Shown here piece after piece: positions 41,305 to 50,006 of a stretch of DNA of 64,000 nucleotides (its first letter is position 1; each line of letters opens with the position of its first letter). The stretch comes from Psychroflexus maritimus (GTDB taxonomy: Bacteria; Bacteroidota; Bacteroidia; Flavobacteriales; Flavobacteriaceae): NCBI RefSeq assembly GCF_011089875.1, contig NZ_JAANAS010000001.1, positions 1-64,000 of the forward strand, read 5' to 3'. A program made the position numbers and the translations under genes. Under the pieces are notes generated by a model. The model was given only the letters and a program-made list of their open reading frames with translations, made no database searches and had not been told where the DNA came from.

Positions 41305-41494
41305 TAGTTCGCAAAAAAATAAACTCTAAAAACATATCGCAATAGCTGTTTGAAATTTATGATTAATCATCTGCCACACTAATCATCCTCACTTTTGTCA
41401 TTCCACACGAGGTTACGAGACGGGAAATCTTTTGTTTTAGATTTTTGATTACGTCTTTAATTAGAGAATGTATTTTTAGCTTTAGTACAAAGAA

Positions 41495-41534
41495 ATTCCG
41501 TATAAAATTTTGAAATGAAAATTTTATACGGAAT
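41495..41534. repeat. Perfect 17-bp inverted repeat, GGAATAACAAG-type palindromic element
   Basis: ATTCCGTATAAAATTTT (41495-41511) and its exact complement (41518-41534) flank a GAAATG loop, followed by AACAAGTCA. There is no T-tract on either side, so it is not a classical terminator. It matches the plan of the elements at 4164 and 43660. Confidence 0.75.
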
Positions 41535-41582
41535 AACAAGTCAGGCGATGTTTGTTCGTGATTGTCGATAATCAAAAATTGG

Positions 41583-42110
41583 TTAATTTGTTATTTCGCC
41601 TACTAAAACTTCATCGTAAGAAAGTTCTTTCTCTATAAAATCCTTTTCTTCATTGCAAAAAACTTCGCATTTATTAATTGGCCCAACATATAAGTGCAGG
41701 GTCATAGATTTTCCGTCTTCTATGTTGTGAAGTGAATGGTAACCCATTTCGTCATTCATATAAGAAATACCTGATTTTTTCATTTGAACATCATCAATTA
41801 ATTCAAGTGCTTCCGCTGTGCCTGAAAATCGTTTTTCTCTTATTTTTCCTTCTGCTAAATACACCCAACACTCTTCTCCATCATGCGAATGTATGTCAGT
41901 TTCTTGCCCTTTTTCCCAACAAAGCAAAAGCAATTCGTGTTGCTTATTTTTGTCTAAGCAAATTCGGGAGTAACTTTCTGAGGTAAATTGAGCGAATGGA
42001 TAAAATTCTTCTTTTGGAATAGATAAACGATGAGCAATTTTATAATAATCATCACCTTGGCAATGATCTAATTCTTCAATTAATTGAGCTAAGCTTGTAA
42101 TTTTATTCAT
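41583..42110 (-). CDS. Cysteine dioxygenase type I
   Basis: A 175-residue cupin. Iron ligands His74 and His76 (DIHSHDG) and His125 (GYHSLHN) are in place. Cys81 (EECWVYLAEG) and Tyr141 (LHLYVGP) line up with the Cys-Tyr crosslink pair of mammalian CDO, and the tail IN-KCEVF echoes the CHAF end of that motif. It oxidises cysteine to cysteine sulfinate. It is divergent, 95 bases apart, from a decarboxylase that fits the next step to hypotaurine. Confidence 0.88.
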   Translation of the reverse strand: MNKITSLAQLIEELDHCQGDDYYKIAHRLSIPKEEFYPFAQFTSESYSRICLDKNKQHELLLLCWEKGQETDIHSHDGEECWVYLAEGKIREKRFSGTAEALELIDDVQMKKSGISYMNDEMGYHSLHNIEDGKSMTLHLYVGPINKCEVFCNEEKDFIEKELSYDEVLVGEITN

Positions 42111-42172
42111 AGTACTAGATTTTCTAATTCTGAATATTCATCAAAAAGCTAATGATTTCCATCAAAAAGCTT

Positions 42173-42180
42173 TATTTTCG
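42173..42180 (+). promoter_or_regulatory. Likely -7 element of the decarboxylase gene
   Basis: TATTTTCG has one mismatch to TAnnTTTG. It lies inside the longer reading frame upstream and so favours ATG 42206 as the true start. Confidence 0.45.
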
Positions 42181-42205
42181 TAAATATAAATTTACTATAA
42201 TTGTT

Positions 42206-43582
42206 ATGCAAGAAGACTTAAACTTATTTAAGAAATTAGCAGAAAAATTAATCGAAAAAGAAGAAAAACAACCTGTTGTAAAACCCACTGATCAAGAGGA
42301 TGTTTTTGATGAATTCAATTTATACCTAGACGAAGACCCCATCTCAGAAGAGCAATTCAGCGAACTTTTAGAGCAAATTGTACTTCACACACCAAGAACT
42401 TCAACAAAGCTTTTTTTTAATCAACTTTTTGGAGGAAGAAACGCAAAAGCCACGCTTGGCGAATTACTAGCTGTTATGCTTAACACCAGCATGTACACTT
42501 ATAAAGTTGGTGGCCCACAAGTGGGAATTGAGAAACAAATCTTGCAAAAAGTAATTGAATTGGTAGGTTATAATCCTGCAAAAGCGGGCGGTACTTTTCC
42601 TCCTGGTGGTTCTATGAGTAATTTCATGGGACTTTTAATGGGAAGAGATGCTTTTAATCGAAACATTAAAAAAGAGGGGGTTTCGCAAAAAATGATAATT
42701 TATACCTCTAAAGAATGTCATTATTCCGTCACTAAAAATGCCACTTTTGCAGGAATAGGAACCGATCAAATTAGACACATTGAAGTTGATAAACGGGGCA
42801 GAATGCTACCTGAAGCTTTTGAAAATCAAGTAAAAACCGACTTAGCTGAAGGTTTACATCCTTTCTTTTTAAATATTACGGCAGGTACAACGGTCATGGG
42901 AGCATTTGACCCTTTAGAAGAATTATGTGAAATTGCTAAAAAATACGGAATCTGGAGTCATGTAGATGGGGCTTACTGCGGAGCCGTCTTATTCAGTGAA
43001 AAGTATAGACATCTGATTCAAGGTGTTGAGAAATCTGATTCTTTCAGTTTTAACGCCCATAAAATGCTGAACACGCCTTTGAGTTGTTCCATTATTGTTA
43101 CGCAGAATAAAGAAGACTTGGTACATTCGTTTGCTTGTGACGCTAATTACTTGTATCAAACAGGTACCGATGATTTCAACTTAGGAAAAACTTCTTTACA
43201 ATGCGGTAGAAGAAATGATGCACTTAAGTTTTGGTCGCTTTGGAAATCGGTAGGAAGAAAAGGCCTAGAAGAAATTGTTGATCAGCAGTTTTACTTAGCT
43301 GAAGTAGCTAGAGATTACATCAAAAACCACCCTGATTATACTTTATATAGTTATGAAGATTCTATTTCGGTATGCTTTAATTACAAAGGCATTGACCCAA
43401 GAATTTTGTGTAACCAAATGTACGAAGAAGGTAAATTAATGGTGGGATACGGTACTTTTGATGAAACTACTTTTATTCGTTTGGTCACTATTAATAGCAC
43501 GAATTCTAAAGAAGAGATTTTGAATTTCTTTACCACTTTAGAAAAATTTGTTGAAGATTTTGAGATTGTAGAACAAGTTTGA
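42206..43582 (+). CDS. Group II PLP decarboxylase, candidate cysteine sulfinate (sulfinoalanine) decarboxylase
   Basis: Start at ATG 42206 (MQEDLNLFKKL). The ATG at 42152 would overlap the promoter. 458 residues resemble animal CSAD/GAD more than bacterial GadB: FPPGGSMSNF, TSKECHYSVTKNA, ITAGTTVMGAFDPLEEL, HVDGAYCGAVLFSE, PLP Lys286 in FNAHKMLNTP and LQCGRRNDALKFW. Decarboxylation of cysteine sulfinate to hypotaurine is inferred from the adjacent cysteine dioxygenase. Glutamate, aspartate or cysteate are alternatives. Confidence 0.85.
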   Translation: MQEDLNLFKKLAEKLIEKEEKQPVVKPTDQEDVFDEFNLYLDEDPISEEQFSELLEQIVLHTPRTSTKLFFNQLFGGRNAKATLGELLAVMLNTSMYTYKVGGPQVGIEKQILQKVIELVGYNPAKAGGTFPPGGSMSNFMGLLMGRDAFNRNIKKEGVSQKMIIYTSKECHYSVTKNATFAGIGTDQIRHIEVDKRGRMLPEAFENQVKTDLAEGLHPFFLNITAGTTVMGAFDPLEELCEIAKKYGIWSHVDGAYCGAVLFSEKYRHLIQGVEKSDSFSFNAHKMLNTPLSCSIIVTQNKEDLVHSFACDANYLYQTGTDDFNLGKTSLQCGRRNDALKFWSLWKSVGRKGLEEIVDQQFYLAEVARDYIKNHPDYTLYSYEDSISVCFNYKGIDPRILCNQMYEEGKLMVGYGTFDETTFIRLVTINSTNSKEEILNFFTTLEKFVEDFEIVEQV

Positions 43583-43659
43583 TGAGAAGGAGCGATATAG
43601 ATTGTGAAGTTACAAACTTTGCATAGCAGAAAGAATGTTATGTCTTTGTTGACAAAAAG

Positions 43660-43713
43660 ATTCCGTTTAAAATTTGTCTAGGAAATTTATGTGAGCCGAA
43701 ATTTTTAGGGAAT
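43660..43713. repeat. Degenerate palindromic element of the ATTCC...GGAATGACA family
   Basis: ATTCCGTTTAAAATTT is partly mirrored by GAAATTTTTAGGGAAT and followed by GACAAATCAC. The 43583-43797 gap holds this and a small GCCAAGCCGAAAGGCTTAAG hairpin, and nothing else that I can see. Confidence 0.5.
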
Positions 43714-43797
43714 GACAAATCACAATTTTTATTAGGCTTTGCTTTTTAATTCACTCTTCTCACTCTTCGCCAAGCCGAAAGGCTTAAGAAAGGACAT

Positions 43798-44361
43798 TTA
43801 TTTTGAATTCTTCCACTTAATACCACATCCCATACTTGGTTTTTGGTTTTTTGGAGGTTGTTGATTATTCATTAGAGCATCTAAAGCTTCTCTGATGTTT
43901 CTACCCGTAACATTAATTCCATTTTTTGGTCTTGAATCATCTAATTGACCGCGGTAAAAAAGTTCATCGGCATTGTCAAATACATAAAAATCGGGAGTGC
44001 AGGATGCTTTGTAAGCTTTGGCTACTTTTTGTGTTTCATCGTATAAATAAGGGAAAGGATAATTCAATTTTCTGCCGTATTCCCACATTTTATCGGGGTG
44101 GTCTTCGGGATAATTTTCAACATCATTACTAGAAATAGCAACAAAACCGAAACCTAAAATTCGGTAGTCGTTAGCTAAGCGAATGATTTCATCGTTCACA
44201 TGTTTCACATACGGACAATGATTACAAATAAACATGACCACTGTGCCTTTTTTTCCTTTTACATCTTCAAAACTAAAGTAATCTTTGGTCAAGGTGTCTT
44301 TTAAACGAAAATCGGGAGCTTTTGTTCCCAAATCTAACATAGTAGATGGTGTTAATGCCAT
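43798..44361 (-). CDS. Redoxin (AhpC/TSA-like thioredoxin-fold protein)
   Basis: The 187-residue thioredoxin-fold protein has GTKAPDFRLKDT, a CNHC active site (Cys46-Cys49, FICNHCPYV) and the cis-Pro region SCTPDFYVFD. No signal peptide, so cytoplasmic. This subgroup is annotated as alkyl hydroperoxide reductase-like. Its reductant and target are unknown. The C-terminal tail is Pro/Lys/Gln-rich. It is 67 bases downstream of the arsenate-reductase-like gene and in the same direction, so it might be read through from the ars operon. Confidence 0.85.
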   Translation of the reverse strand: MALTPSTMLDLGTKAPDFRLKDTLTKDYFSFEDVKGKKGTVVMFICNHCPYVKHVNDEIIRLANDYRILGFGFVAISSNDVENYPEDHPDKMWEYGRKLNYPFPYLYDETQKVAKAYKASCTPDFYVFDNADELFYRGQLDDSRPKNGINVTGRNIREALDALMNNQQPPKNQKPSMGCGIKWKNSK

Positions 44362-44428
44362 TTCTTTTTTGTGCTAAGGTAAACATTTTTAAAATGAAGA
44401 GCAATACAAATTTTAATCGTAATTCTAC

Positions 44429-45040
44429 TTACTTGAGTAATGACAAAGCATAAAAAGCCTCTCGTCCTATTTGGCGACTTCTTTCTAAGTAGGTTTGTTC
44501 CATTTGTGAAGTACCGTCTGAAATTTTAGGATCTTCGTAGGTAAGTGAGAATCTAAATTCAGCTTGAGGAATAAACGGACAATTTACTTCGGCGTGGCCA
44601 CAAGTCATAATCGCAATAAATTGTTCAGGGAGGCTATTATCTGAAATAGTTTTGGAAAAACATTTTACACTTCGATTTCCAAAGTAAGAGAGCTCAACCT
44701 TTGGGTTTTCTTCTGAAAGGTTTTCTTGTAGAAACCTACTTTCTACTGAAAAACCTTGTTTCATTAAAACTTTCAGGGTGTTTGGATGAATTCTTGTGGT
44801 TTCTGTTCCTGCGGAATAAGTCTTCAGAAAAGAAAAATCATATTCCTCTGAAGCTACTTGCCACCAAAGTTGCGCTAAATGACTTCGCCTTGAATTATGC
44901 GTACAAACAAAAACAAGATTTACTTCGTCTTGCTTAATTTGCTGAATTCTTCTTACCAAGTCTTGAAGGACTTTTTTTCGTTCTTCAGAAATAACTTCAA
45001 AAGAAGATTTAAGGTATTGAATTTCTTTTTTTAATAACAT
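44429..45040 (-). CDS. Low-molecular-weight phosphatase-fold protein, arsenate reductase-like
   Basis: The 203-residue protein carries the P-loop CX5R (Cys46 to Arg52, VCTHNSRRS), with an N-terminal extension and the later Cys in IMTCGHAEVNCPF (relay cysteines as in thioredoxin-linked ArsC). The general acid Asp is near YEDPKISDGT. It lies 7 bases after acr3 in an ars operon, so reduction of arsenate to arsenite for export is inferred. A protein tyrosine phosphatase role is less likely. Confidence 0.87.
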   Translation of the reverse strand: MLLKKEIQYLKSSFEVISEERKKVLQDLVRRIQQIKQDEVNLVFVCTHNSRRSHLAQLWWQVASEEYDFSFLKTYSAGTETTRIHPNTLKVLMKQGFSVESRFLQENLSEENPKVELSYFGNRSVKCFSKTISDNSLPEQFIAIMTCGHAEVNCPFIPQAEFRFSLTYEDPKISDGTSQMEQTYLERSRQIGREAFYALSLLK

Positions 45041-45047
45041 ATATCAA

Positions 45048-46058
45048 CTAATATTTCCAACGATTAGCAATAGCTACCAAGGATAGCATCACAGGGACTT
45101 CTATTAAAATTCCAACTACAGTTGCTAAGGCTGCACCAGAATTCAATCCAAATAAAGCAATAGCAACAGCTACGGCTAATTCAAAAAAATTACTTGCTCC
45201 AATAAGCGATGACGGAGCACAAATTTGATGCTTTAAACCTATCCACTTTCCAGTAAACCAAGCAATAAAAAAGATAAAATAAGTCTGTATAGTAAGCGGT
45301 ACGGCAATGAGTAAAATATGAAATGGCTGTTGAATGATTTGATTGCCTTGAAAAGCAAACAACAATACCAAGGTAGTGAGTAAAGCAATAATTGAAATTG
45401 GTTTCAGCTTTGGAAGAAAAACCTCTTCTAGCCACTTTTTGCCTTTTGTTTGAATTAATAATTTATTGGATAGATACCCCGCTACAAGGGGAATTACCAC
45501 AAAAATAACTACTGAAGACAGGAGCGTGTTGTATGGGATTTCAATGTTGGTTACACCCAATAAAAAGCGAACAATAGGAATAAACGCCACTAACAAAACC
45601 AAGTCGTTCACAGAAACTTGAACCAAGGTATAATTGGCATCTCCTTTAGTTAAGTACGACCAAACAAATACCATAGCCGTACAAGGTGCAGCTCCTAAAA
45701 TAATAGCTCCTGCTATATATTCTTGGGCTAATTCGGGTTCTAAATAAGCATGAAAGAGTTGGTCTAAAAACAACCAAGCAAAAAAGGCCATGGTAAAAGG
45801 CTTAATTAACCAATTTACAATTAAGGTTAAACTTAACCCTTTGGCGTTTTGACCTATGTTTTTTAATGAAGAAAAATCAATTTGCACCATCATTGGGTAA
45901 ATCATCATCCAGACTAAAATTGCTACTGGAATATTGACTTTGGCAATTTCTAATTCACTTAAAAAAGTTATGGAATCTCCTACTAGATTTCCGATAAGTA
46001 TTCCAGCTACAATTCCTAATAAAACCCACAAACTTAAGTAGCGTTCAAAAGTTCCCAT
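45048..46058 (-). CDS. acr3: ACR3-family arsenite efflux permease
   Basis: The 336-residue protein has ten membrane spans. The conserved Cys motif is in GAAPCTAMVFVWSYLTKGD, and the N-terminal IPVAILVWMMIYPMM and the Glu-containing IGASNFFELAVAVAIALFG helix match ACR3. It exports arsenite, driven by the proton gradient. It lies 21 bases after the DUF6428 gene. Confidence 0.95.
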   Translation of the reverse strand: MGTFERYLSLWVLLGIVAGILIGNLVGDSITFLSELEIAKVNIPVAILVWMMIYPMMVQIDFSSLKNIGQNAKGLSLTLIVNWLIKPFTMAFFAWLFLDQLFHAYLEPELAQEYIAGAIILGAAPCTAMVFVWSYLTKGDANYTLVQVSVNDLVLLVAFIPIVRFLLGVTNIEIPYNTLLSSVVIFVVIPLVAGYLSNKLLIQTKGKKWLEEVFLPKLKPISIIALLTTLVLLFAFQGNQIIQQPFHILLIAVPLTIQTYFIFFIAWFTGKWIGLKHQICAPSSLIGASNFFELAVAVAIALFGLNSGAALATVVGILIEVPVMLSLVAIANRWKY

Positions 46059-46079
46059 AAATACGTTATTTATATGAAT

Positions 46080-46565
46080 TTAGCAACACCCAGCATTGGG
46101 ATCACATTGCATTTGCTGAAATTCAGATAATTTCATTTTTGGTTTTTTACTTCTTGGCAGTTTTTCTTCAGGAATTCCGCATTTGTCTTTCGCTAAACAA
46201 TCGGTTAAGGTAGATTCAAGTATAAATTTCCCGTTTTGGAAAGCTAAATTATACTTACCAATGGTATTTGATTGGTATTCAACCTCAACAGGTAAATGTT
46301 CGCTTAGTAGCAATTTTTCTTCAGAAAGCTCAATAATTGAGTTGAGTTTTTCAGCTGAAAGTCGGTGTTCAACATCATCAGCTGTCCACAATTGAAAATT
46401 AGCTTTTTTCTCGTCTCTTAGTGTTCCCCCACAATCAATAAATCGTTTAGCCACCTCTCCTACTTCGGTGACGTGAAAATGAGCAGGAACTTTTTCTCCT
46501 GAAGCCAATTGAAATTCTACATGCTCAACTTGCTTTAAGGCTTGTTTTACTTCTTTAATCGTCAT
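46080..46565 (-). CDS. DUF6428 family protein of the arsenic operon
   Basis: The 161-residue protein has TIKEVKQALKQVEHVEFQL, VPAHFHVTEVGEV, a Cys-Gly-Gly (FIDCGGTLR) and a Cys-rich tail (CLAKDKCGIPEEKLP and QCDPNAGCC). I recognise it as DUF6428, which travels with ars genes in Bacteroidota. The Cys/His content suggests metalloid binding, but its role is not established. It sits between arsR (16 bases upstream) and acr3. Confidence 0.82.
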   Translation of the reverse strand: MTIKEVKQALKQVEHVEFQLASGEKVPAHFHVTEVGEVAKRFIDCGGTLRDEKKANFQLWTADDVEHRLSAEKLNSIIELSEEKLLLSEHLPVEVEYQSNTIGKYNLAFQNGKFILESTLTDCLAKDKCGIPEEKLPRSKKPKMKLSEFQQMQCDPNAGCC

Positions 46566-46581
46566 AGTTTTTTTTTAAGAA

Positions 46582-46905
46582 TTAACAACATTGTTCGGAA
46601 GTAGTCAAATCTAAGCCATCAAACAAATCTAAGAGTTGTTGAAGTGCAGTATAATCAATGCAATAACAAACTGAAGTGCCTTCAACTGTTCCTTGAATTA
46701 AACCAGCATTTTTTAGCACTTTTAAATGTTGACTAATCGTGGCTTGTGCTAAGCCTATTTCGTCAACAATTGTTCTACACACGCAAGCTTTTTGCTTTAG
46801 CAGAAACTTGATAATAGCCACCCGAGCTGGATGCGCTAAGGCTTTTGCTAAAGTAGCTAACTGCACATCTTCTTGTTGATATAATTTATCTTTCACTAAT
46901 CCCAC
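46582..46905 (-). CDS. arsR: ArsR-family metalloregulatory repressor
   Basis: A 107-residue winged helix protein: LAKALAHPARVAIIKFLL, the metal site Cys41-Val-Cys43 (ACVCRTIV), the recognition helix AQATISQHLKVLKNAGLI, and the wing GTVEGTSVCYCI. The C-terminus adds Cys106-Cys107. Arsenite binding releases it from DNA. It is the first gene of the operon and has a palindromic operator in front. Confidence 0.94.
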   Translation of the reverse strand: MGLVKDKLYQQEDVQLATLAKALAHPARVAIIKFLLKQKACVCRTIVDEIGLAQATISQHLKVLKNAGLIQGTVEGTSVCYCIDYTALQQLLDLFDGLDLTTSEQCC

Positions 46906-46908
46906 ACG

Positions 46909-46950
46909 GCAAAGGTAGTAAAAATTATCTATTTATCGTAAAATTACGAT
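46909..46950 (-). promoter_or_regulatory. ars operon promoter and ArsR operator
   Basis: On the minus strand TACCTTTGC (46909-46917) is the -7 element. ATCGTAA-N2-TTACGAT (46935-46950) is a palindrome centred on the -33 position, placed to block initiation. This is the expected autoregulatory layout. Confidence 0.75.
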
Positions 46951-46962
46951 GAATGGATAATC

Positions 46963-46996
46963 AAAAAAGCCACAGCAAAAATCTGTGGCTTTTTTT
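46963..46996. terminator. Terminator downstream of the FadL-like gene
   Basis: AAAAAAGCCACAG pairs with CTGTGGCTTTTTT around CAAAAAT. It works for the minus-strand gene ending at 47032 and insulates it from arsR. Confidence 0.88.
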
Positions 46997-47031
46997 CACT
47001 CATCTTAAAACAACAACAACAATATTTTTAT

Positions 47032-48555
47032 TTAAAACAAGAAGCTATAAGTCATCATAACTTGATGAATTGTGTTTTCTGAAAATGCAGCAGTTGAAAG
47101 ACCTGTTTGAACAAACTGCTCTTCTCGGTCAAAATTAGTTAATCGGTAAGCAAAATCAATATTATTATTCCCAAATTTATAACCCAAGCCTGCTGAATAC
47201 CCGTGAGAATCGCCAAAAAAGAAATCATCTTTAAACTGTGATTGCGGTGATTGCGGTGATTGAGTGTAATTGTAACCCCCTCTAAAACTCCATACATCAT
47301 AGACATATTCACCGCCAATATTTAGGTTATGCGTAGATTGAAAGGTATTGCTTATTTGCCCATTTAGGCCTAATCCACTTGAAAAACGTTGATTTGCGAA
47401 ATCTTGATAGGTGTAATCTAAACTCAATAAGCCTGACTGACCAAACACATAAGCTATACTTGCTGTCGCTTTTCCTGGGCTTCTAAAGGAGTAGGAAGGA
47501 AAAAAATTAATCACATCTGGGAAAAGTGCAATATTGCCTTCATTCTCTGTTAAAACATCAATGCCTTGGGTAAGGTCTTCTTCAATATTATACCAAGTAG
47601 GTGTAGTTAATGATGCTCCTAATCGCAAACCTTCTACAACATAAATTGCGCCTAATTGCATAGAAAAACCACTACCTCTTACACGCAAATCGTTTTCATA
47701 AAACAAATCTAACACCTCTCCTTGTGGGTTATTGACGCTTTCAAAATAAGAAGTATATCGATCAAAATTTATAACATGAGCATTTAAGTTAGCTCCTACG
47801 TATAACTGATCGTTAACTTGTAAGCCAAGATTAAAGTTAATAACAGAGTTAATTCCTGATTCTCTTTGTATCATATCATTGCCGTAACTTGACCCTTGTA
47901 TATTAGAATTGTATTGGGTTTCATTATTTGCTCCACTTTCAGGGCTAATTAAAAACCCTTGATAACCTAGAAGAGCCTCCTGCCCTTCTAAGCCAAAATT
48001 ACTTCCCATAAATCGATATACTCCATCTAAAGACTCTCCATCATTGATGAATAAGTTATTAACTGCAATTCCATTAGCACGATTTACAAAATAATCTCCA
48101 ATACTTTCGGTAGTTGTTCCAAAAGCTCTGAAGTTTCGATTAAAGTTACCTGTTCTCTCGTAATTAATTCCAAAAGTAAATTTTTGAACTGCAGCATTAG
48201 GATCATTGCTTTCAAAAACAAAGACCCCCCCTACTTGAGGCATTCCCAATCTACTTCTTGAACGAGAAGCTTCGCCTACTTCTAAGTTTGGATTTCCAAA
48301 TTGCGTATCTACATTATTCCTTCTATAATCAAAAGTAAATGACGCTGCATTAGAATTAAAAACGGCAGAGCCTGCAGGGTTAACTTTAATTGAAGATAGG
48401 TCATTTCCTAAAGCGCCAAAAGCTCCTCCCATTCCAACAAATCGAGCTGTGCCAGATAATTCTTGCGTAGAGTACCTTAGTCCATCAAAAATATCTTGTG
48501 CGGTAAGCGTAAAGCTTACCAACACAAGACTTAAACTTATTGCTATATTTTTCAT
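47032..48555 (-). CDS. OmpP1/FadL/TodX-family outer-membrane protein
   Basis: Start at ATG 48555 (MKNIAISLSLVLVSFTLTAQ), which begins the signal peptide directly. The mature 507-residue protein opens with ALRYSTQELSGTARFVGMGGAFGALGNDLSSIKVNPAG (core motif ARFVGMGGAFGALGND), typical of the plug-bearing N-terminus of this family. A beta barrel ends in IHQVMMTYSFLF with a C-terminal Phe. It would take up hydrophobic compounds such as fatty acids. Neighbouring genes (Gly-rich lipoprotein, proS) give no substrate hint. Confidence 0.88.
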   Translation of the reverse strand: MKNIAISLSLVLVSFTLTAQDIFDGLRYSTQELSGTARFVGMGGAFGALGNDLSSIKVNPAGSAVFNSNAASFTFDYRRNNVDTQFGNPNLEVGEASRSRSRLGMPQVGGVFVFESNDPNAAVQKFTFGINYERTGNFNRNFRAFGTTTESIGDYFVNRANGIAVNNLFINDGESLDGVYRFMGSNFGLEGQEALLGYQGFLISPESGANNETQYNSNIQGSSYGNDMIQRESGINSVINFNLGLQVNDQLYVGANLNAHVINFDRYTSYFESVNNPQGEVLDLFYENDLRVRGSGFSMQLGAIYVVEGLRLGASLTTPTWYNIEEDLTQGIDVLTENEGNIALFPDVINFFPSYSFRSPGKATASIAYVFGQSGLLSLDYTYQDFANQRFSSGLGLNGQISNTFQSTHNLNIGGEYVYDVWSFRGGYNYTQSPQSPQSQFKDDFFFGDSHGYSAGLGYKFGNNNIDFAYRLTNFDREEQFVQTGLSTAAFSENTIHQVMMTYSFLF

Positions 48556-48667
48556 TTGTTCCAAGCTATTTTTTATTAATTTCAAATGTAACACTTTCGT
48601 CATCTTGTGAGATAAAGAAGAGTTTTATACCTAAGTGTTTCATTAGTTTTCCTTTTTAAAATTAGAT

Positions 48668-49894
48668 TTATCTTCTACCTCCAGATCTACCTCCACCAGA
48701 GCGCATTCCTCCAGAACTTCTCATACCGCCTCCAGAAGAGCGCATACTTCCTGAGCTTCTACTCGGTGAACTAGTTTTAATTGATGATCTAGTACGTGTA
48801 CTTTTATTTGTCTTTCTAACATTACTTCTATTGGTAGATCGGACAGAGCTTCTATTTATATTGCCACGCGAAGTTGCTCTAGCATTTACACTTCTAGGGT
48901 TTCTTACACGACTAACATTTCCTCGTGTTGCTCTTGTATTAGCTCCTCTTACATTAGAACCACGTGTATTTCCTCTTACAGTAGAGCCTCTAGTATTTCC
49001 TCTTAGGTTTCTACTTCTAGAAGTTCCTCTAACCCCAGCTTGACGTGTAGTTGATGTACCTCGTATATTTCTATTTGAACGTGTTGCATTATTATTAGAA
49101 CGGACACTTTGATTACTTCTCACACCTTGAGAACGACTTCCGTTTCTGCCTTGATTTGAGCGAACATCAGATCGATATCCATTAGAAGCAACAGAACTTC
49201 GGTAACGTTGTCCAGATAAACCTGCTCTTCCATTTCTATAGGTTCTATGATAAACTCCAGCATAATAGCCTCCTCCATAGTAACCACCCCAACCAGGACC
49301 GTAGTAACCACCTCCCCAGCCCCAACCAGGGCCATAGAAGCCACCGCCCCAGCCAAAACCAAAGCCTCCGCCCCAGCCCCAACCAGGACCGTAAAAACCG
49401 CCCCAGCCCCATCTAGGGCCATAGAAACCACCGTAACCCCAACCAGGACCCCAAAATGGATCATAGAAGCCGCCACCCATCACATTGACGGTAACGTTAG
49501 AACCAGCACTCCCCCAACCAGGATTAGCTGCAGCCTGACCACCTAAGTCGTCATAATATACTTCATCTTCATAATAATAATCATCTTGTTGTTGCGCAGG
49601 TCTTCCTTGTACGTTATTGTTGCCGTTGTCAACCCCTCTAGCTTGAGAAATTTGCTGACTTTGCTCACCAAAATAATTAGAATAATCTGTGTTGGTAGTT
49701 GTGCTACCTGAAGATTGCTGAACTCTTGGCTGACTCGAAGCCATTTGCTGTTCGTTGGCAGGGGTTGACCTGCTACCGTATATACCATCATTGGCTCCTA
49801 CATTGTGATAAGAACCACAAGAAGACATAAAAACCACGGTAACGACGCCCATACCGAGCGCTTTTAAATTTGTTTTAAGATTGTTGAATAACAT
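48668..49894 (-). CDS. Low-complexity lipoprotein: Gly/Trp/Tyr repeats then Arg/Ser/Asn repeats
   Basis: The 408-residue lipoprotein signal ends VVFMSSC. Residues 30-125 are Gln/Ser/Asn-rich. Residues about 140-215 are repeats of GGFYGPGWGWGG, almost only Gly, Trp, Tyr, Phe and Pro. Residues about 225-370 are Arg/Asn/Ser/Thr repeats (RGNTRGSTVRGNTRGSNVRG) and the end is SSGGGMRSSGGMRSGGGRSG. Similar proteins stand next to proS in flavobacteria and have been auto-annotated as vitellogenin-like, without function. The reverse strand gives long false frames. Confidence 0.82.
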   Translation of the reverse strand: MLFNNLKTNLKALGMGVVTVVFMSSCGSYHNVGANDGIYGSRSTPANEQQMASSQPRVQQSSGSTTTNTDYSNYFGEQSQQISQARGVDNGNNNVQGRPAQQQDDYYYEDEVYYDDLGGQAAANPGWGSAGSNVTVNVMGGGFYDPFWGPGWGYGGFYGPRWGWGGFYGPGWGWGGGFGFGWGGGFYGPGWGWGGGYYGPGWGGYYGGGYYAGVYHRTYRNGRAGLSGQRYRSSVASNGYRSDVRSNQGRNGSRSQGVRSNQSVRSNNNATRSNRNIRGTSTTRQAGVRGTSRSRNLRGNTRGSTVRGNTRGSNVRGANTRATRGNVSRVRNPRSVNARATSRGNINRSSVRSTNRSNVRKTNKSTRTRSSIKTSSPSRSSGSMRSSGGGMRSSGGMRSGGGRSGGRR

Positions 49895-50006
49895 AACTTG
49901 TGGTTTTAAATTGTTTTACTTATTGTTATTTTACTTAGTTTTGCGAACTAATTAATTATCAATTAATATAGAGCAATTTTTGTGCCAAAATAAGAAATTA
50001 ACTAAT

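Noticed and set aside
41077-41575. Minus-strand frames of 67 and 70 codons in the menB to cysteine dioxygenase gap
   Set aside because: They run through the CGCAAAGACGC repeats and the 17-bp palindrome and show no protein-like composition.
49120-49546. Frames on both strands within the Gly/Arg-rich lipoprotein gene
   Set aside because: Low-complexity codon repeats open every frame. Only the frame with a lipoprotein signal is credible.
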